From the NCBI RefSeq assembly GCF_010119245.1, contig NZ_WNKG01000007.1:186001-250000 (forward strand): a stretch of 64,000 bases of DNA. The letters are read 5' to 3'. Of the stretch, positions 17,785 to 26,320 are shown one piece after another; position 1 is the first letter of the stretch; each line of letters opens with the position of its first letter. The stretch is from Cyclobacterium salsum. Its GTDB lineage: Bacteria; Bacteroidota; Bacteroidia; Cytophagales; Cyclobacteriaceae. The notes beneath the pieces were generated by a model, which had not been told where the DNA came from, did not search any database, and worked only from the letters and a program-made list of their open reading frames with translations. The position numbers were made by a program, and so were the translations under genes.

Positions 17785-18213
17785 GTGAAAATAGCGATTA
17801 TTAATGGACCCAACCTGAACCTGTTGGGCAAACGGGAACCGGATATCTACGGGAACCGTTCGTTTGAAGATTATTTTGAGACCCTGGTCCAAAAATACCC
17901 TGAGCTGGAGCTCTCCTATTTCCAGAGCAATGGGGAAGGGGAACTGGTCAATCAGCTTCATGCCGTGGGGTTTGATGTGGATGGTATCCTGATCAATGCC
18001 GGGGCGTATACGCATACCTCGGTGGCGATAGGAGATGCCCTGGCCGCCATCAGCAGTCCTGCCCTGGAAATCCACATTTCCAATATCTACAAGCGGGAGG
18101 AATTTCGACACAAAAGTTTTTTGTCCCGACAATGTGTGGGCATGATCGCCGGGCTGGGATTGTTGGGATACGAACTGGGACTGCAGTACTTTATAAAAAA
18201 TGAAAATTCTTGA
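17785..18213 (+). CDS. aroQ: 3-dehydroquinate dehydratase, type II
   Basis: 142 residues from a GTG start that gives KIAIINGPNLNLLGKREP, the standard N-terminus of the family; the longer TTG-initiated version overlaps the predicted promoter. Catalytic Tyr lies in EPDIYG, with QSNGEGEL, INAGAYTHTS and EIHISNIYKREEFR (His and Arg) following in order. Third step of the shikimate pathway. Its stop overlaps the ATG of the aminotransferase gene (TGATG). Confidence 0.92.
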   Translation: MKIAIINGPNLNLLGKREPDIYGNRSFEDYFETLVQKYPELELSYFQSNGEGELVNQLHAVGFDVDGILINAGAYTHTSVAIGDALAAISSPALEIHISNIYKREEFRHKSFLSRQCVGMIAGLGLLGYELGLQYFIKNENS

Positions 18214-19274
18214 TGTCTATGTTAACATTTGCCCCGGGGCCTTCCAAAGTATTCGATAAGCTTCCCGATTATTTTCAGGATGCTTACCGGCAGGGAATTT
18301 TAAGTGCCAACCACCGAAGTGCCGCTTTTATGGACCTGTATCGGGATACGGAGAAGCTGATAAAGGAAAAGCTTGATGTTCCTTCGGATTACCGCTTACT
18401 GTTTACCTCCAGTGCGACCGAAAACTGGGAAATCATCACCCAGTCCCTGGTGGAACAGGCTTCTTTTCATGTATTTTCCGGTTCTTTTGGTAAAAAATGG
18501 TTTGGCTTTGCCCAGCATATCATTCCTGAAACGGACTCACTGGTACTGGACAAAAATAAGGCGTTTTCTGTAGAAGACCTGGAGATCGGTAGTGCCTTTG
18601 ATATCCTGGCCATCACTCAAAACGAAACCTCTAATGCCACCCAGGTATCTAATGAGAAACTGGCGGCATTGGGAAAGAAATTTCCGGATAAAATGCTGGC
18701 GGTAGACACCACTTCCTCTATGGGAGGCATTTACCTGGATTTTGGATTGGCGGATATCTGGTTTGCCTCGGTACAGAAATGTTTTGGCCTTCCTGCCGGT
18801 TTGGGCATATTGCTGCTCTCCCCCAAAGCCATCGAAAAGGCAAAACGTATTGGAGAGTACGGGCGCTACAATAGCCTGAATTTTATGCTGGAAAATGCGG
18901 ACAACTATCAGACCCATTACACGCCGAATGTATTGGGAATTTACCTGTTAAACCGGGTATTGGGAGACATGCCGGGCATCCGGGTTGTGCAGGAGCAAAC
19001 CGAAAGCCGAATGAGGCAATTGGAGCAACTGGTAGAAAACTCACCTTCCCTGGCGTTTTTGGTAACAGAGGCTACCAATAGAAGTCGCACTGTATTGGGT
19101 GTGGGTGGAGAAGAAGCCTTTATCCAGTCGATAAAGAAATCAGCGGAGCGGCAGGGCATGCAAATGGGCAGTGGTTACGGTCCCTTGAAACCTACCAGTT
19201 TCCGTATAGCGAACTTTCCCGCCATTACAGATGCTGAATTTACCAAACTGATCCGTTTTCTGGAGGGTTATTGA
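18213..19274 (+). CDS. Class V aminotransferase, phosphoserine aminotransferase-like
   Basis: 353 residues. The N-terminus FAPGPSKVF and the pair His-Arg in SANHRSAAF match the substrate phosphate site of SerC. ITQNETSNA and AVDTTSSMGG carry cofactor contacts, and the PLP lysine is in ASVQKCFG. It may be the organism's SerC (phosphohydroxypyruvate to phosphoserine) or a paralogous aminotransferase; the N-terminal pattern differs from the classical SerC start. Co-transcribed with aroQ through overlapping stop and start. Confidence 0.78.
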   Translation: MSMLTFAPGPSKVFDKLPDYFQDAYRQGILSANHRSAAFMDLYRDTEKLIKEKLDVPSDYRLLFTSSATENWEIITQSLVEQASFHVFSGSFGKKWFGFAQHIIPETDSLVLDKNKAFSVEDLEIGSAFDILAITQNETSNATQVSNEKLAALGKKFPDKMLAVDTTSSMGGIYLDFGLADIWFASVQKCFGLPAGLGILLLSPKAIEKAKRIGEYGRYNSLNFMLENADNYQTHYTPNVLGIYLLNRVLGDMPGIRVVQEQTESRMRQLEQLVENSPSLAFLVTEATNRSRTVLGVGGEEAFIQSIKKSAERQGMQMGSGYGPLKPTSFRIANFPAITDAEFTKLIRFLEGY

Positions 19275-19290
19275 CGCAAGCAGCAGACAC

Positions 19291-19869
19291 ATGTTTGATT
19301 TGAGGGAAATACTTTCGGTTACGTTGATACTCTTTTCGGTGATTGATATTTTGGGTTCGATTCCCATTGTCATCAATCTTCGCAAGAAGGTAGGTCATAT
19401 CCAAAGCGGGAAGGCCACCATAGCTGCCGGGATATTGATGGTGTTATTTTTGGTGTTGGGCAAGTCCATATTGCAGCTATTTGGTATAGGGGTGGAGGAC
19501 TTTGCCATAGCCGGAGCGCTGATTATTTTTGCTTTGGGAGCAGAAATGATCCTGGGAATAGAGATATTCAAACCCGATCCCGCGGCAGGTTCCACGAGCA
19601 CCTCCATCGTACCCATTGCCTTCCCGCTAATCGCCGGGGCAGGTACCCTGACCACCATCCTGACGCTAAAATCAGAATATTCCCAGGCGAACCTGGCCGT
19701 AGGAATCGTGCTGAACCTGATCATTATCTTCGTGGTGCTTAAGAGTACCAATTGGCTGGAGCAGAAATTGGGGCAGACCGGTTTGGATGTACTGAGAAGG
19801 ATTTTTGGTATTATTTTGCTTTCCATTGCCATCAAGATATTCAAAAGCAACGTTTTTCCGGGACTCTGA
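19291..19869 (+). CDS. MarC family integral membrane protein
   Basis: 192 residues with six transmembrane segments. The conserved opening is FSVIDILGSIPI, with GALIIFALGAEMILG in the middle and PLIAGAGTLTTIL before the fourth helix, typical of the MarC/UPF0056 family. The physiological role of this family is not established despite its name. 16 bases after the aminotransferase gene, same operon likely. Confidence 0.88.
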   Translation: MFDLREILSVTLILFSVIDILGSIPIVINLRKKVGHIQSGKATIAAGILMVLFLVLGKSILQLFGIGVEDFAIAGALIIFALGAEMILGIEIFKPDPAAGSTSTSIVPIAFPLIAGAGTLTTILTLKSEYSQANLAVGIVLNLIIIFVVLKSTNWLEQKLGQTGLDVLRRIFGIILLSIAIKIFKSNVFPGL

Positions 19870-19953
19870 ATCCTGTCAGGGTGAAAAACCGGCAGGGCGG
19901 TTTAAATTATTAGATAAATTGTTTTTATCATTTTTTATTTGCAAAAAAAGCAC

Positions 19954-19961
19954 TACTTTTG
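19954..19961 (+). promoter_or_regulatory. -7 promoter box of tRNA-Pro
   Basis: TACTTTTG, a perfect TAnnTTTG box 30 bases before the tRNA. A TTG lies 12 bases upstream, closer than the usual 19-21. Confidence 0.4.
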
Positions 19962-19991
19962 TCATCGCTTTGGGAGTAAAACCCAGGAGCA

Positions 19992-20069
19992 CGGGGTGTA
20001 GCGTAGCCCGGTCATCGCGCCTCGTTTGGGACGAGGAGGTCGCAGGTTCGAATCCTGCCACCCCGACCA
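19992..20069 (+). tRNA. tRNA-Pro (UGG)
   Basis: Full cloverleaf: acceptor stem CGGGGTG/CACCCCG, anticodon stem CCTCG/CGAGG around loop TTTGGGA (anticodon TGG), T-arm with GGTTCGAATCC. Discriminator A and an encoded CCA end. 78 bases. Confidence 0.95.
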
Positions 20070-20077
20070 TTACATAC

Positions 20078-20107
20078 CAAACCTGCCTTTTTAAGGTGGG
20101 TTTTTTT
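20078..20107 (+). terminator. Terminator of tRNA-Pro
   Basis: A hairpin (AAACCTGCCTT / AAGGTGGGTTT with two G-T pairs) is followed by T residues, ten bases after the tRNA. Confidence 0.75.
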
Positions 20108-20293
20108 ATGTTTAGCACTTTCAATTAGCATCGTTTATTTTGAGATATCACCCATTATCTCATGGGGGGTTTTGGGACCAGATAAGGAAAGGCAAGGATC
20201 GAACCCTTTTAGCCCAGCCAGCTTTTTCCGGTTACCGTTTTTGGAAAGGACGGTGATTTTTATTATACTGTAAGGTGAAATCAATCCGAAAAG

Positions 20294-20992
20294 ATGACCT
20301 ATTTGCTAATCAACACCTTTATTTCGTTACAATTTCTTTTGATCTACAATTCTCTGGAGCTAACCAACAAAAAAGAATCGTTAACTGAGTCATGCACCAC
20401 AGTGGAATCAGACCTGGAACGCTTCTCTGACAACAAAACTATTCCGGACGAAATCCGGGAAGTGGCATTGGAGGCCTTGTCTTATTTTCCGGATCTTCGG
20501 CAAACAGAAATTGACTTCCAATTTAAAAAAGCCATTCACGGTTCAGTCATGCAGGCGCAGCCCAAGATTTCTTCTCTGTTCTTTTCTTCTAAAAAAACCA
20601 GGGGATATCGAATAAAAATCAGTCGTGAATTAGTCCTGGAAGATGACTCCATTCCCATAGAGGACCTGCCAAAAGACGTATTGTTAGGTTGGATTGGACA
20701 CGAGCTGGGTCACATCAAAGACTACCTGGACCGGAGCGCATTGAATTTACTGGGATTTGGAGTCAGGTATTACTTATCAAATACGTTTATCACCGAGGCG
20801 GAAATTGCTGCGGACAGCTACGCAGTAGCCTTTGGACTGGGTGAAAAAATTATTGCCACCAAGAATTTTGTCCTCAATCACGAAAAAATCCCGTTGGATT
20901 ATAAAAAGAAGATTGAAAAGCTCTACCTCTCTCCCGGAGAAATTCTCTCTATGGTGGATAACGATCCCGAGGGCAACCAGGAGGAAAATTGA
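20294..20992 (+). CDS. Putative zinc metallopeptidase (HExxH)
   Basis: 232 residues. WIGHELGHIKDYLD near residue 135 contains the HExxH zinc motif, and TEAEIAADSYA about 35 residues later supplies a Glu as a likely third ligand, as in M48-like gluzincins. The N-terminus has a hydrophobic stretch (residues 1-20) that could be a signal anchor, and a short hydrophobic segment lies just after the motif. No named family recognised; length and layout suggest a small, soluble or membrane-anchored protease-like protein. Monocistronic. Confidence 0.65.
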   Translation: MTYLLINTFISLQFLLIYNSLELTNKKESLTESCTTVESDLERFSDNKTIPDEIREVALEALSYFPDLRQTEIDFQFKKAIHGSVMQAQPKISSLFFSSKKTRGYRIKISRELVLEDDSIPIEDLPKDVLLGWIGHELGHIKDYLDRSALNLLGFGVRYYLSNTFITEAEIAADSYAVAFGLGEKIIATKNFVLNHEKIPLDYKKKIEKLYLSPGEILSMVDNDPEGNQEEN

Positions 20993-21116
20993 TCTCTCCT
21001 TTGGAATCTAGCTAGGTTCTGCCACGGCTGGTCCGTATAAAAACAAAACCATAGCCTCACTTTTGAGTTTTAAGGGGGATAAGACATCTGAATAGGATGG
21101 TTTAAACCATTAGAGC

Positions 21117-21743
21117 ATGACGCAGGAATTGGCATTTTTCCCCTTAAAATTAGTTGCATTTCCCCAAGAGGACCTCCATTTACATATATTTGAGCCCAGG
21201 TATAAGCAGTTGATACATGATTGTTTACAAAGCGGACAGGCTTTTGGCATCTGCACCTACCTGGATAAGTTAATGCCCGTGGGAACGGAGGTATCTCTGG
21301 TGGAGATCAGCAACGAATACGATGATGGAAGGATGGACATTAAAACGAAGGGAGTTCAAGCCTTTAAAATTCTTGATTTTCAAAATCCCCTCAATGATAA
21401 GTTATATGCCGGAGGGAAGGTAGCCTATTTACCTTTGTTATGGGAAGCTCCTGTCGAAAAACAAGCTGTCTTCGAGAAGTTGTTGGAAAAGCTCTTTGAA
21501 TGGATGGACCAAGCAGTCGATCTAAAGAGGGTACCCATCAACTCCTTTACCTATGCCCATAAAATTGGCCTGAAAGCCAATCAGGAATATCAGTTGCTGG
21601 AGTTGGGTACGGAGGAAGAGCGGCTTGATTTTTTGACGGATCATTTGCAGAAGGTCATACCAGTTTTGAAGGAAATTGAGGCTTCCAAGCACAAGATTAA
21701 AATGAACGGTCATTTCAAGTACCTGGATCCCCTAAATTTCTGA
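21117..21743 (+). CDS. LON peptidase substrate-binding domain protein
   Basis: 208 residues. Starts ELAFFPLKLVAFPQEDLHLHIFEPRY, the signature of the N-terminal substrate-binding domain of Lon, here as a stand-alone protein without ATPase or protease domains. Such proteins are widespread but their role is not settled; they may bind proteins for degradation. The 3' end overlaps the convergent TPR gene by 12 bases. Confidence 0.85.
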   Translation: MTQELAFFPLKLVAFPQEDLHLHIFEPRYKQLIHDCLQSGQAFGICTYLDKLMPVGTEVSLVEISNEYDDGRMDIKTKGVQAFKILDFQNPLNDKLYAGGKVAYLPLLWEAPVEKQAVFEKLLEKLFEWMDQAVDLKRVPINSFTYAHKIGLKANQEYQLLELGTEEERLDFLTDHLQKVIPVLKEIEASKHKIKMNGHFKYLDPLNF

Positions 21744-22457
21744 GACATCCGATTTTTTAATGTAAGCCGCCCGATCTTGCCATACGATCTTGTACCAGAT
21801 ATCCTGACTGGAAGAAATCGTCACTCTGTGACCCGCCTCTACCCGCCCAATCAAATTCCCCGCTGAAGAAGGGCTGTCCATAATCAACACGGGACCCCCG
21901 GTAATAATTGCGGTTTCCGGAGTCTGGATAAAGTTGTTGCTGACAAAGGCCAGAATCAGGAAAACCGAGGCAGGTAACAGAAACAAGGATCTTTTGCCGG
22001 GAAGTACAAAGACCATGATGAAGCAAAAGACGAGCAACAAGGAAAAAACGGCGGTAATCTCCATTTTGTATTCCACCAGTACAGACAGAAAGCGATCCTG
22101 ATCAGAGAGTTCATAGCCCTCCAGACGGCTTTGATTCGTAAGGGACTTGATTTTATCGATGACCGAGGGATTGGGATTGTGCTCATAATAGCGGGATAAA
22201 AACAAGGAAGCCTGTCCAAATTCCCCCATCCCTTCGGTGATGAAACTCATTTTTAGCAGCATGGCAGGTGAGTACGTGTTTTCCTCATAAAGGATATCTT
22301 CGTAAATTTCCAGGGCCTCCTTGTATTTCTTTTCAGAAAAAAGGCTATCTGCTCTTTGAAGCGAGGCAAGGTTGTCTGCCTGACAATCAGCTTGATGAGG
22401 ATACAGCCAGGAAATAGCTGATAAAAAAACAATAAAGATCCATTTAAGATTTGGCAT
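21732..22457 (-). CDS. TPR/SH3-like protein, BatE-type
   Basis: 241 residues from ATG 22457. Signal peptide (residues 1-28), one or two TPR motifs (ADSLFSEKKYKEALEIYEDIL), then two transmembrane helices (about 130-180) and a C-terminal bacterial SH3 domain (GRVEAGHRVTISSSQDIWYKIVW). This order matches the BatE component of the Bacteroidota aerotolerance (Bat) complexes, but no batABCD genes are adjacent, so a lone BatE-like protein is the safer name. Confidence 0.72.
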   Translation of the reverse strand: MPNLKWIFIVFLSAISWLYPHQADCQADNLASLQRADSLFSEKKYKEALEIYEDILYEENTYSPAMLLKMSFITEGMGEFGQASLFLSRYYEHNPNPSVIDKIKSLTNQSRLEGYELSDQDRFLSVLVEYKMEITAVFSLLLVFCFIMVFVLPGKRSLFLLPASVFLILAFVSNNFIQTPETAIITGGPVLIMDSPSSAGNLIGRVEAGHRVTISSSQDIWYKIVWQDRAAYIKKSDVSEI

Positions 22458-22567
22458 TATCAATCCAGTGCTTTAAATTTGCAGTCCAATTACGGAAAAC
22501 TAGTACGCAAAACCAAGTTTTCTTTTGAAATAATCCTGTAGTAAAATACAGGCACCTATCAGGTAAT

Positions 22568-22640
22568 GATTCCGTAGCTCAGCTGGTAGAGCAATACACT
22601 TTTAATGTATGGGTCCTGGGTTCGAGCCCCAGCGGGATCA
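22568..22640 (+). tRNA. tRNA-Lys (UUU)
   Basis: Acceptor GATTCCG/CGGGATC (one T-G pair), anticodon stem ATACA/TGTAT with loop CTTTTAA (anticodon TTT), T-arm GGTTCGAGCCCC. Discriminator A, no encoded CCA. 73 bases. Confidence 0.95.
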
Positions 22641-22650
22641 CAAATAGTAT

Positions 22651-22678
22651 AAAACTTGTCCTTTTGGGCAAGTTTTTC
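22651..22678 (+). terminator. Terminator of tRNA-Lys
   Basis: AAAACTTGTCC pairs with GGGCAAGTTTT around a TTTT loop and is followed by more T; ten bases after the tRNA. Confidence 0.8.
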
Positions 22679-22699
22679 TTTTTTAGGTACTTATCGACC

Positions 22700-22733
22700 G
22701 GGGCGAGAAGTTTATCCCGAAGCAGGGCTGGCC
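22700..22733 (+). repeat. Direct repeat downstream of tRNA-Lys, copy 1
   Basis: 34-base sequence beginning GGGGCGAGAAGTTTATCCCG, repeated exactly at 22888-22921. The similarity extends upstream, with changes, through the T tract of the tRNA terminator, so each copy is part of a larger decayed unit. Confidence 0.85.
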
Positions 22734-22745
22734 TTCGGGCTGATT

Positions 22746-22807
22746 CGGGAAGCCCCAGCGGGAGGACAAGCCGTGTAGAAAATGTCCCTTTGGACATTTT
22801 TAGGCTT
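22746..22807 (+). repeat. Decayed tRNA-Lys 3' end plus terminator-like hairpin
   Basis: AGCCCCAGCGGGA at 22751-22763 repeats tRNA-Lys bases 22625-22637 (T-arm and acceptor) exactly. It is followed by a perfect hairpin, AAAATGTCC / GGACATTTT around CTTT at 22779-22800, and a T tract, copying the layout of the true tRNA end and terminator but with different stem sequence. It resembles a remnant of repeated recombination at the tRNA 3' end. Confidence 0.6.
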
Positions 22808-22887
22808 GGGCCAGGCTGCAGGGCGGGTCTTGTATCATATATCCCTCATTAGCCGGAGCAAGTTTTTTCTTATTTATGTACGTTGTT

Positions 22888-22921
22888 GGGGCGAGAAGTT
22901 TATCCCGAAGCAGGGCTGGCC
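22888..22921 (+). repeat. Direct repeat downstream of tRNA-Lys, copy 2
   Basis: Exact second copy of the 34-base repeat at 22700-22733. It follows a third T-rich tract (GCAAGTTTTTTCTT) that matches the right arm of the tRNA-Lys terminator but has lost its left arm. The rest of 22922-23076 is AT-rich leader of the next gene, with a TATTTTTG box at 22970-22977. Confidence 0.8.
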
Positions 22922-23076
22922 CATAATTTTTTATAGTCCTATTCTTCTAAAGGCGGTTGATTATCGCATTATTTTTGTCTTAACACGTTGATTTTGTTAT
23001 TATTAGAATAATGTTTATTTTTATTAATAAGTTAGTATCTGCCGTAGTAAAGTAAATAGACTTTAATTGAATTAGG

Positions 23077-25134
23077 ATGAAAATTTATTTAGATAAACTC
23101 GGCTCGTTTCTGATAATTTTACTTTTTGCGAGTTGTTCTAACCAATCAGAAAATTTCGTCGAAATAAGTGATGACAGATTATTGAATGCTAATGATACAC
23201 CTTCAGAGTGGTTAAGCTACGGAATGAATTATCAGGAGAACAGGCATAGTCCACTTCACCAAATCAATAAATCGACCATTGACAGATTGGGACTGGCATG
23301 GCATATTGACCTCGGGACCAAACGTGGAATTGAAGCAACCCCAATAGTGGCTAATGGTATCATGTATTTTACCAGCACCTGGAGTAAAGTGCATGCTGTA
23401 GACGTCAGAAAAGGGGAAGAGATATGGACTTATGACCCTGAGGTTCCCAGAGAATGGGGTGAAAAAGTATGCTGTGATGTGGTCAACCGGGGCGTGGCCA
23501 TTTACCAAAACAAAATTTTTGTGGGGTCTCTAGACGGTAGGTTAATCGCCTTAAACGCAGAAACTGGGCAAAAAGAGTGGGAGGTAGTAACGGTTGACCA
23601 AAATAAACCTTATTCAATTACCGGTGCGCCAAGAGTGGTAAAGGGAAAGGTCATCATTTGCAACGGTGGTGCGGACCTGGGCGTAAGGGGATATTTGACA
23701 GCTTATGATGCAGAGACGGGCAAACAGGATTGGCGATTTTATTGTGTTCCCGGCAACCCTGATGAACCTTTTGAGTCAGAAGCAATGGCAATAGCCGCAA
23801 AGACCTGGACTGGGGAATGGTGGAAATATGGGGGTGGTGGCACTCCCTGGGATGCCATGGCATTTGACCCTGAATTAAACTTACTTTACGTAGGCACGGG
23901 TAATGGTGCACCCTGGAACAGAGATGTACGTAGTCCTGAGGGGGGAGATAATCTTTATTTATCTTCTATCGTGGCATTGAACCCTGATAGTGGAGCGTTG
24001 GTTTGGCATTATCAGACCACTCCCGGTGATTCCTGGGACTATACGGCCACTCAACATATCATATTGGCTGATATGGAAATAGAAGGGGTCGAACGGAAGG
24101 TGTTAATGCAGGCACCTAAGAATGGTTTTTTTTATGTGTTGGACAGGACCGATGGCAATTTTATTTCTGCCGAACCCTACGTTTACACGAATTGGGCCAG
24201 GGAAATTGATAAAGAAACAGGGCGCCCTGTAGAAACGGAATTTGCCCGATATCCCGATATGAATGCTCAGATTGCTCCAGCCGCCGGAGGAGGCCATAAT
24301 TGGCAGCCCATGGCTTTTAATTCAAAAACCGGATTGGTTTATATTCCGGCAAGAGAAGAAGGAATGTTCTATGGGCAACCAAAAAACTTTGAATACCTAA
24401 ATGATTCAAGAACCTGGAATACCGCATCGGGTTTTAACCCTGATAATAAAACCCATGAAGATTCATTGGCAGGCAGAAACTTTGGAAAGTTAATCGCCTG
24501 GAATCCTAAAACGCAAGAAGAAGTATGGAGCGTATGGCAAAAATCCTCCTGGAATGCAGGGGTTTTGACTACGGATGACCTGGTCTTTCAGGGAAATGCC
24601 GAGGGTGAGTTTTCGGCTTACGATGCTTTATCCGGAGAGAAAGTTTGGTCTTTTCCTTTAGAAACGGGGATTATCGCATCGCCAATAACCTATGAAGTGG
24701 ATGAGGTACAATACATTTCTATTCTTGTGGGTTGGGGAGGGGTAATGGGAATATGGTCAAAATTTACAGAACAAATTAATCCGGGAACATTGTACACTTT
24801 TGCATTAGGGGGAAAGGAAGATCTACCTACCTATCCCAAAGCCCGGACAAAATCATTGGTCAATTTAGATTTTCAGGCTAGGGAAGAAGAAATCCAAAAC
24901 GGCGAACAAATCTTTGGCAAATATTGCAGTAAATGTCATGGCGGAGGAATTATCCCTGACCTCACCTTTTCCCGGCCAGAAATCTTTGAATCCTTTCATC
25001 AAATTGTCGGAGAAGGAAGTTTACTGGGATTGGGTATGCCTAATTATGGAGATAAATTAAATGAAAATGATATCGATGATGTGAAAAATTATATTTTATC
25101 CCAGGCTAAATTGAAAAGAGAACAATTAAATTAG
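23077..25134 (+). CDS. PQQ-dependent quinohemoprotein dehydrogenase
   Basis: 685 residues. Lipoprotein leader ends FASC (Cys20). The eight-bladed PQQ propeller spans about 40-585. The vicinal disulfide Cys132-Cys133 (EKVCCDVVNRG), unique to PQQ alcohol dehydrogenases, is present, as are tryptophan-docking repeats such as LIALNAETGQKEWEV and WDYTATQH. A fused C-terminal cytochrome c has CSKCH at 617-621 and a probable Met ligand in GMPNYG (654). It should oxidise an alcohol or aldose in the periplasm and pass electrons to a cytochrome. The gene is visibly AT-richer than its surroundings and follows the tRNA-Lys repeats, suggesting acquisition. Genes for PQQ synthesis are not seen here. Confidence 0.9.
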   Translation: MKIYLDKLGSFLIILLFASCSNQSENFVEISDDRLLNANDTPSEWLSYGMNYQENRHSPLHQINKSTIDRLGLAWHIDLGTKRGIEATPIVANGIMYFTSTWSKVHAVDVRKGEEIWTYDPEVPREWGEKVCCDVVNRGVAIYQNKIFVGSLDGRLIALNAETGQKEWEVVTVDQNKPYSITGAPRVVKGKVIICNGGADLGVRGYLTAYDAETGKQDWRFYCVPGNPDEPFESEAMAIAAKTWTGEWWKYGGGGTPWDAMAFDPELNLLYVGTGNGAPWNRDVRSPEGGDNLYLSSIVALNPDSGALVWHYQTTPGDSWDYTATQHIILADMEIEGVERKVLMQAPKNGFFYVLDRTDGNFISAEPYVYTNWAREIDKETGRPVETEFARYPDMNAQIAPAAGGGHNWQPMAFNSKTGLVYIPAREEGMFYGQPKNFEYLNDSRTWNTASGFNPDNKTHEDSLAGRNFGKLIAWNPKTQEEVWSVWQKSSWNAGVLTTDDLVFQGNAEGEFSAYDALSGEKVWSFPLETGIIASPITYEVDEVQYISILVGWGGVMGIWSKFTEQINPGTLYTFALGGKEDLPTYPKARTKSLVNLDFQAREEEIQNGEQIFGKYCSKCHGGGIIPDLTFSRPEIFESFHQIVGEGSLLGLGMPNYGDKLNENDIDDVKNYILSQAKLKREQLN

Positions 25135-25371
25135 TTGAATCCTAGACGCTAACATTTTATATTATGATTATACACGACTGACGTTAATCAGTCCCGTTAG
25201 GAGTAATTTTTGTTTTCAGAAGTGTAATTGTATGTGAGAAATACCGGCTCTTGTTAGTTTTTGGAATGTCATTTGTTGTAGTTACGGTTCGGGAATACAG
25301 GCAAACTATTCTCCAAACATTAAATCAGCCTTTTAGTCTACTTATTAGAAATTTGAAAAAAAGCTAACGAT

Positions 25372-25872
25372 ATGTCAAGTCCAGAACACAAGGAATTAAT
25401 TTGGAATCTAATAAAGGATATTAAAGTAGGAATGCTCGTCACGAAAGCTACCAAACAGGATGGAAGTATGCGAGCTCGTCCCATGAGCCTCGTGCAGGAT
25501 GCATACGATGGCACCTTATTCTTTTATACGTCCAAAACTGATGCCAAGGCATTTGAGATTGCCCATAATACGGATATCTGTCTAACCTTCAGTAATCCGA
25601 AGGATAATGTGTACGTATCCTTAACAGGTAAGGCCATGATTTCGGAGGATCAGGAATTAATTGATAAATATTGGAATCCTTGGGTCGCCGCTTGGTTTGA
25701 AAACGGGAAAGATGATCCCGATCTGGCCATGCTGGAGGTTAAAATAAGTAAAGGAGAACATTGGGATTCAACAAATAATAAACTAGTCCAGATTTTTGAA
25801 ATTGCTAAATCCAACCTGAAGGAGTCTGCTACGCCAGATCTTGGCGAAAGTAAAAAATTTGGGGTCGACTAA
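25372..25872 (+). CDS. Pyridoxamine 5'-phosphate oxidase family protein (general stress protein 26-like)
   Basis: 166 residues with a single split-barrel FMN-binding domain: IKVGMLVTKATKQDGSMRARPM, FFYTSKTDAKAFEI and VYVSLTGKAMISEDQEL. The C-terminal part EVKISKGEHWDSTNNKLVQI is typical of the general-stress-protein-26 group rather than true PdxH. Probably binds a flavin; substrate unknown. Same AT-rich stretch and direction as the PQQ dehydrogenase; 237 bases separate them, holding only a GACTGA/TCAGTC palindrome near 25176. Confidence 0.85.
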   Translation: MSSPEHKELIWNLIKDIKVGMLVTKATKQDGSMRARPMSLVQDAYDGTLFFYTSKTDAKAFEIAHNTDICLTFSNPKDNVYVSLTGKAMISEDQELIDKYWNPWVAAWFENGKDDPDLAMLEVKISKGEHWDSTNNKLVQIFEIAKSNLKESATPDLGESKKFGVD

Positions 25873-26276
25873 TTCAACAATGCCTTTTATAGTCCATGAA
25901 GCCTCAAGGTTAAATCTTGGGGTTTTTTTGTTACCGAAAATGATACGGATGGCGAATCGTATGAATGGCAAGGGGCTCGTGGCGACAAATAGTTTGGCAC
26001 TAGGTGCTATACCCTACCGAGTCAGACCGATTTCTGATATATATACTACGACAAGGCCTATAGGAGAGTCGTTCGGAATAGCAGGGCTGAAAATTCACCA
26101 CCTGGGAGGTGCCAGAATGGAAGGATCTAATACATCCTAAATTGGGAAAAAACGTTGTATTGCCCGGTGAAACCAGATCAAAATCAGCCGCATCAGTGCT
26201 GTTTTCTTGTGGTTACACTCCATTGCGAATCCTTTTACATTCGGGTTAAAACGATTGGATATACTGAAAGTTACTG
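25873..26276. other. Gap with decayed coding-like sequence
   Basis: No intact gene. On the + strand about 26079-26139 translates to KIHHLGGARMEGSNTS before a stop; the pattern His-x-x-Gly-x-x-Arg-Met resembles the conserved C-terminal motif of GMC oxidoreductases (compare HEMGTARMG in the gene at 44302-45981). With a frame change, NVVLPGE and further short open segments follow. It may be the eroded end of an oxidoreductase gene; the evidence is slight. Confidence 0.3.
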
Positions 26277-26311
26277 ATGAAAAAAATAGCCCGGCCTTAT
26301 GACCGGGCTAT
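26277..26311 (-). terminator. Terminator of the OmpA-like gene
   Basis: On the minus strand ATAGCCCGG and CCGGGCTAT form a 9-bp stem with an 8-base loop followed by a T run, ten bases after the stop. Confidence 0.85.
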
Positions 26312-26320
26312 CGGTATGCC

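Noticed and set aside
19876-20124. Open frame antisense to tRNA-Pro with GVAGFEPATSSSQTRR
   Set aside because: A well-known false protein produced by reading a tRNA gene on the opposite strand.
20190-20215. GGGTTCGATCC-like T-arm sequence on the minus strand after tRNA-Pro
   Set aside because: No matching acceptor, D or anticodon arms; not a tRNA gene.
22579-22797. Open frame antisense to tRNA-Lys with VIPLGLEPRTHTLKV
   Set aside because: Same artefact, antisense to the tRNA.
25176-25193. GACTGA/TCAGTC palindrome after the PQQ dehydrogenase
   Set aside because: Short stem without a T run, so not a convincing terminator.
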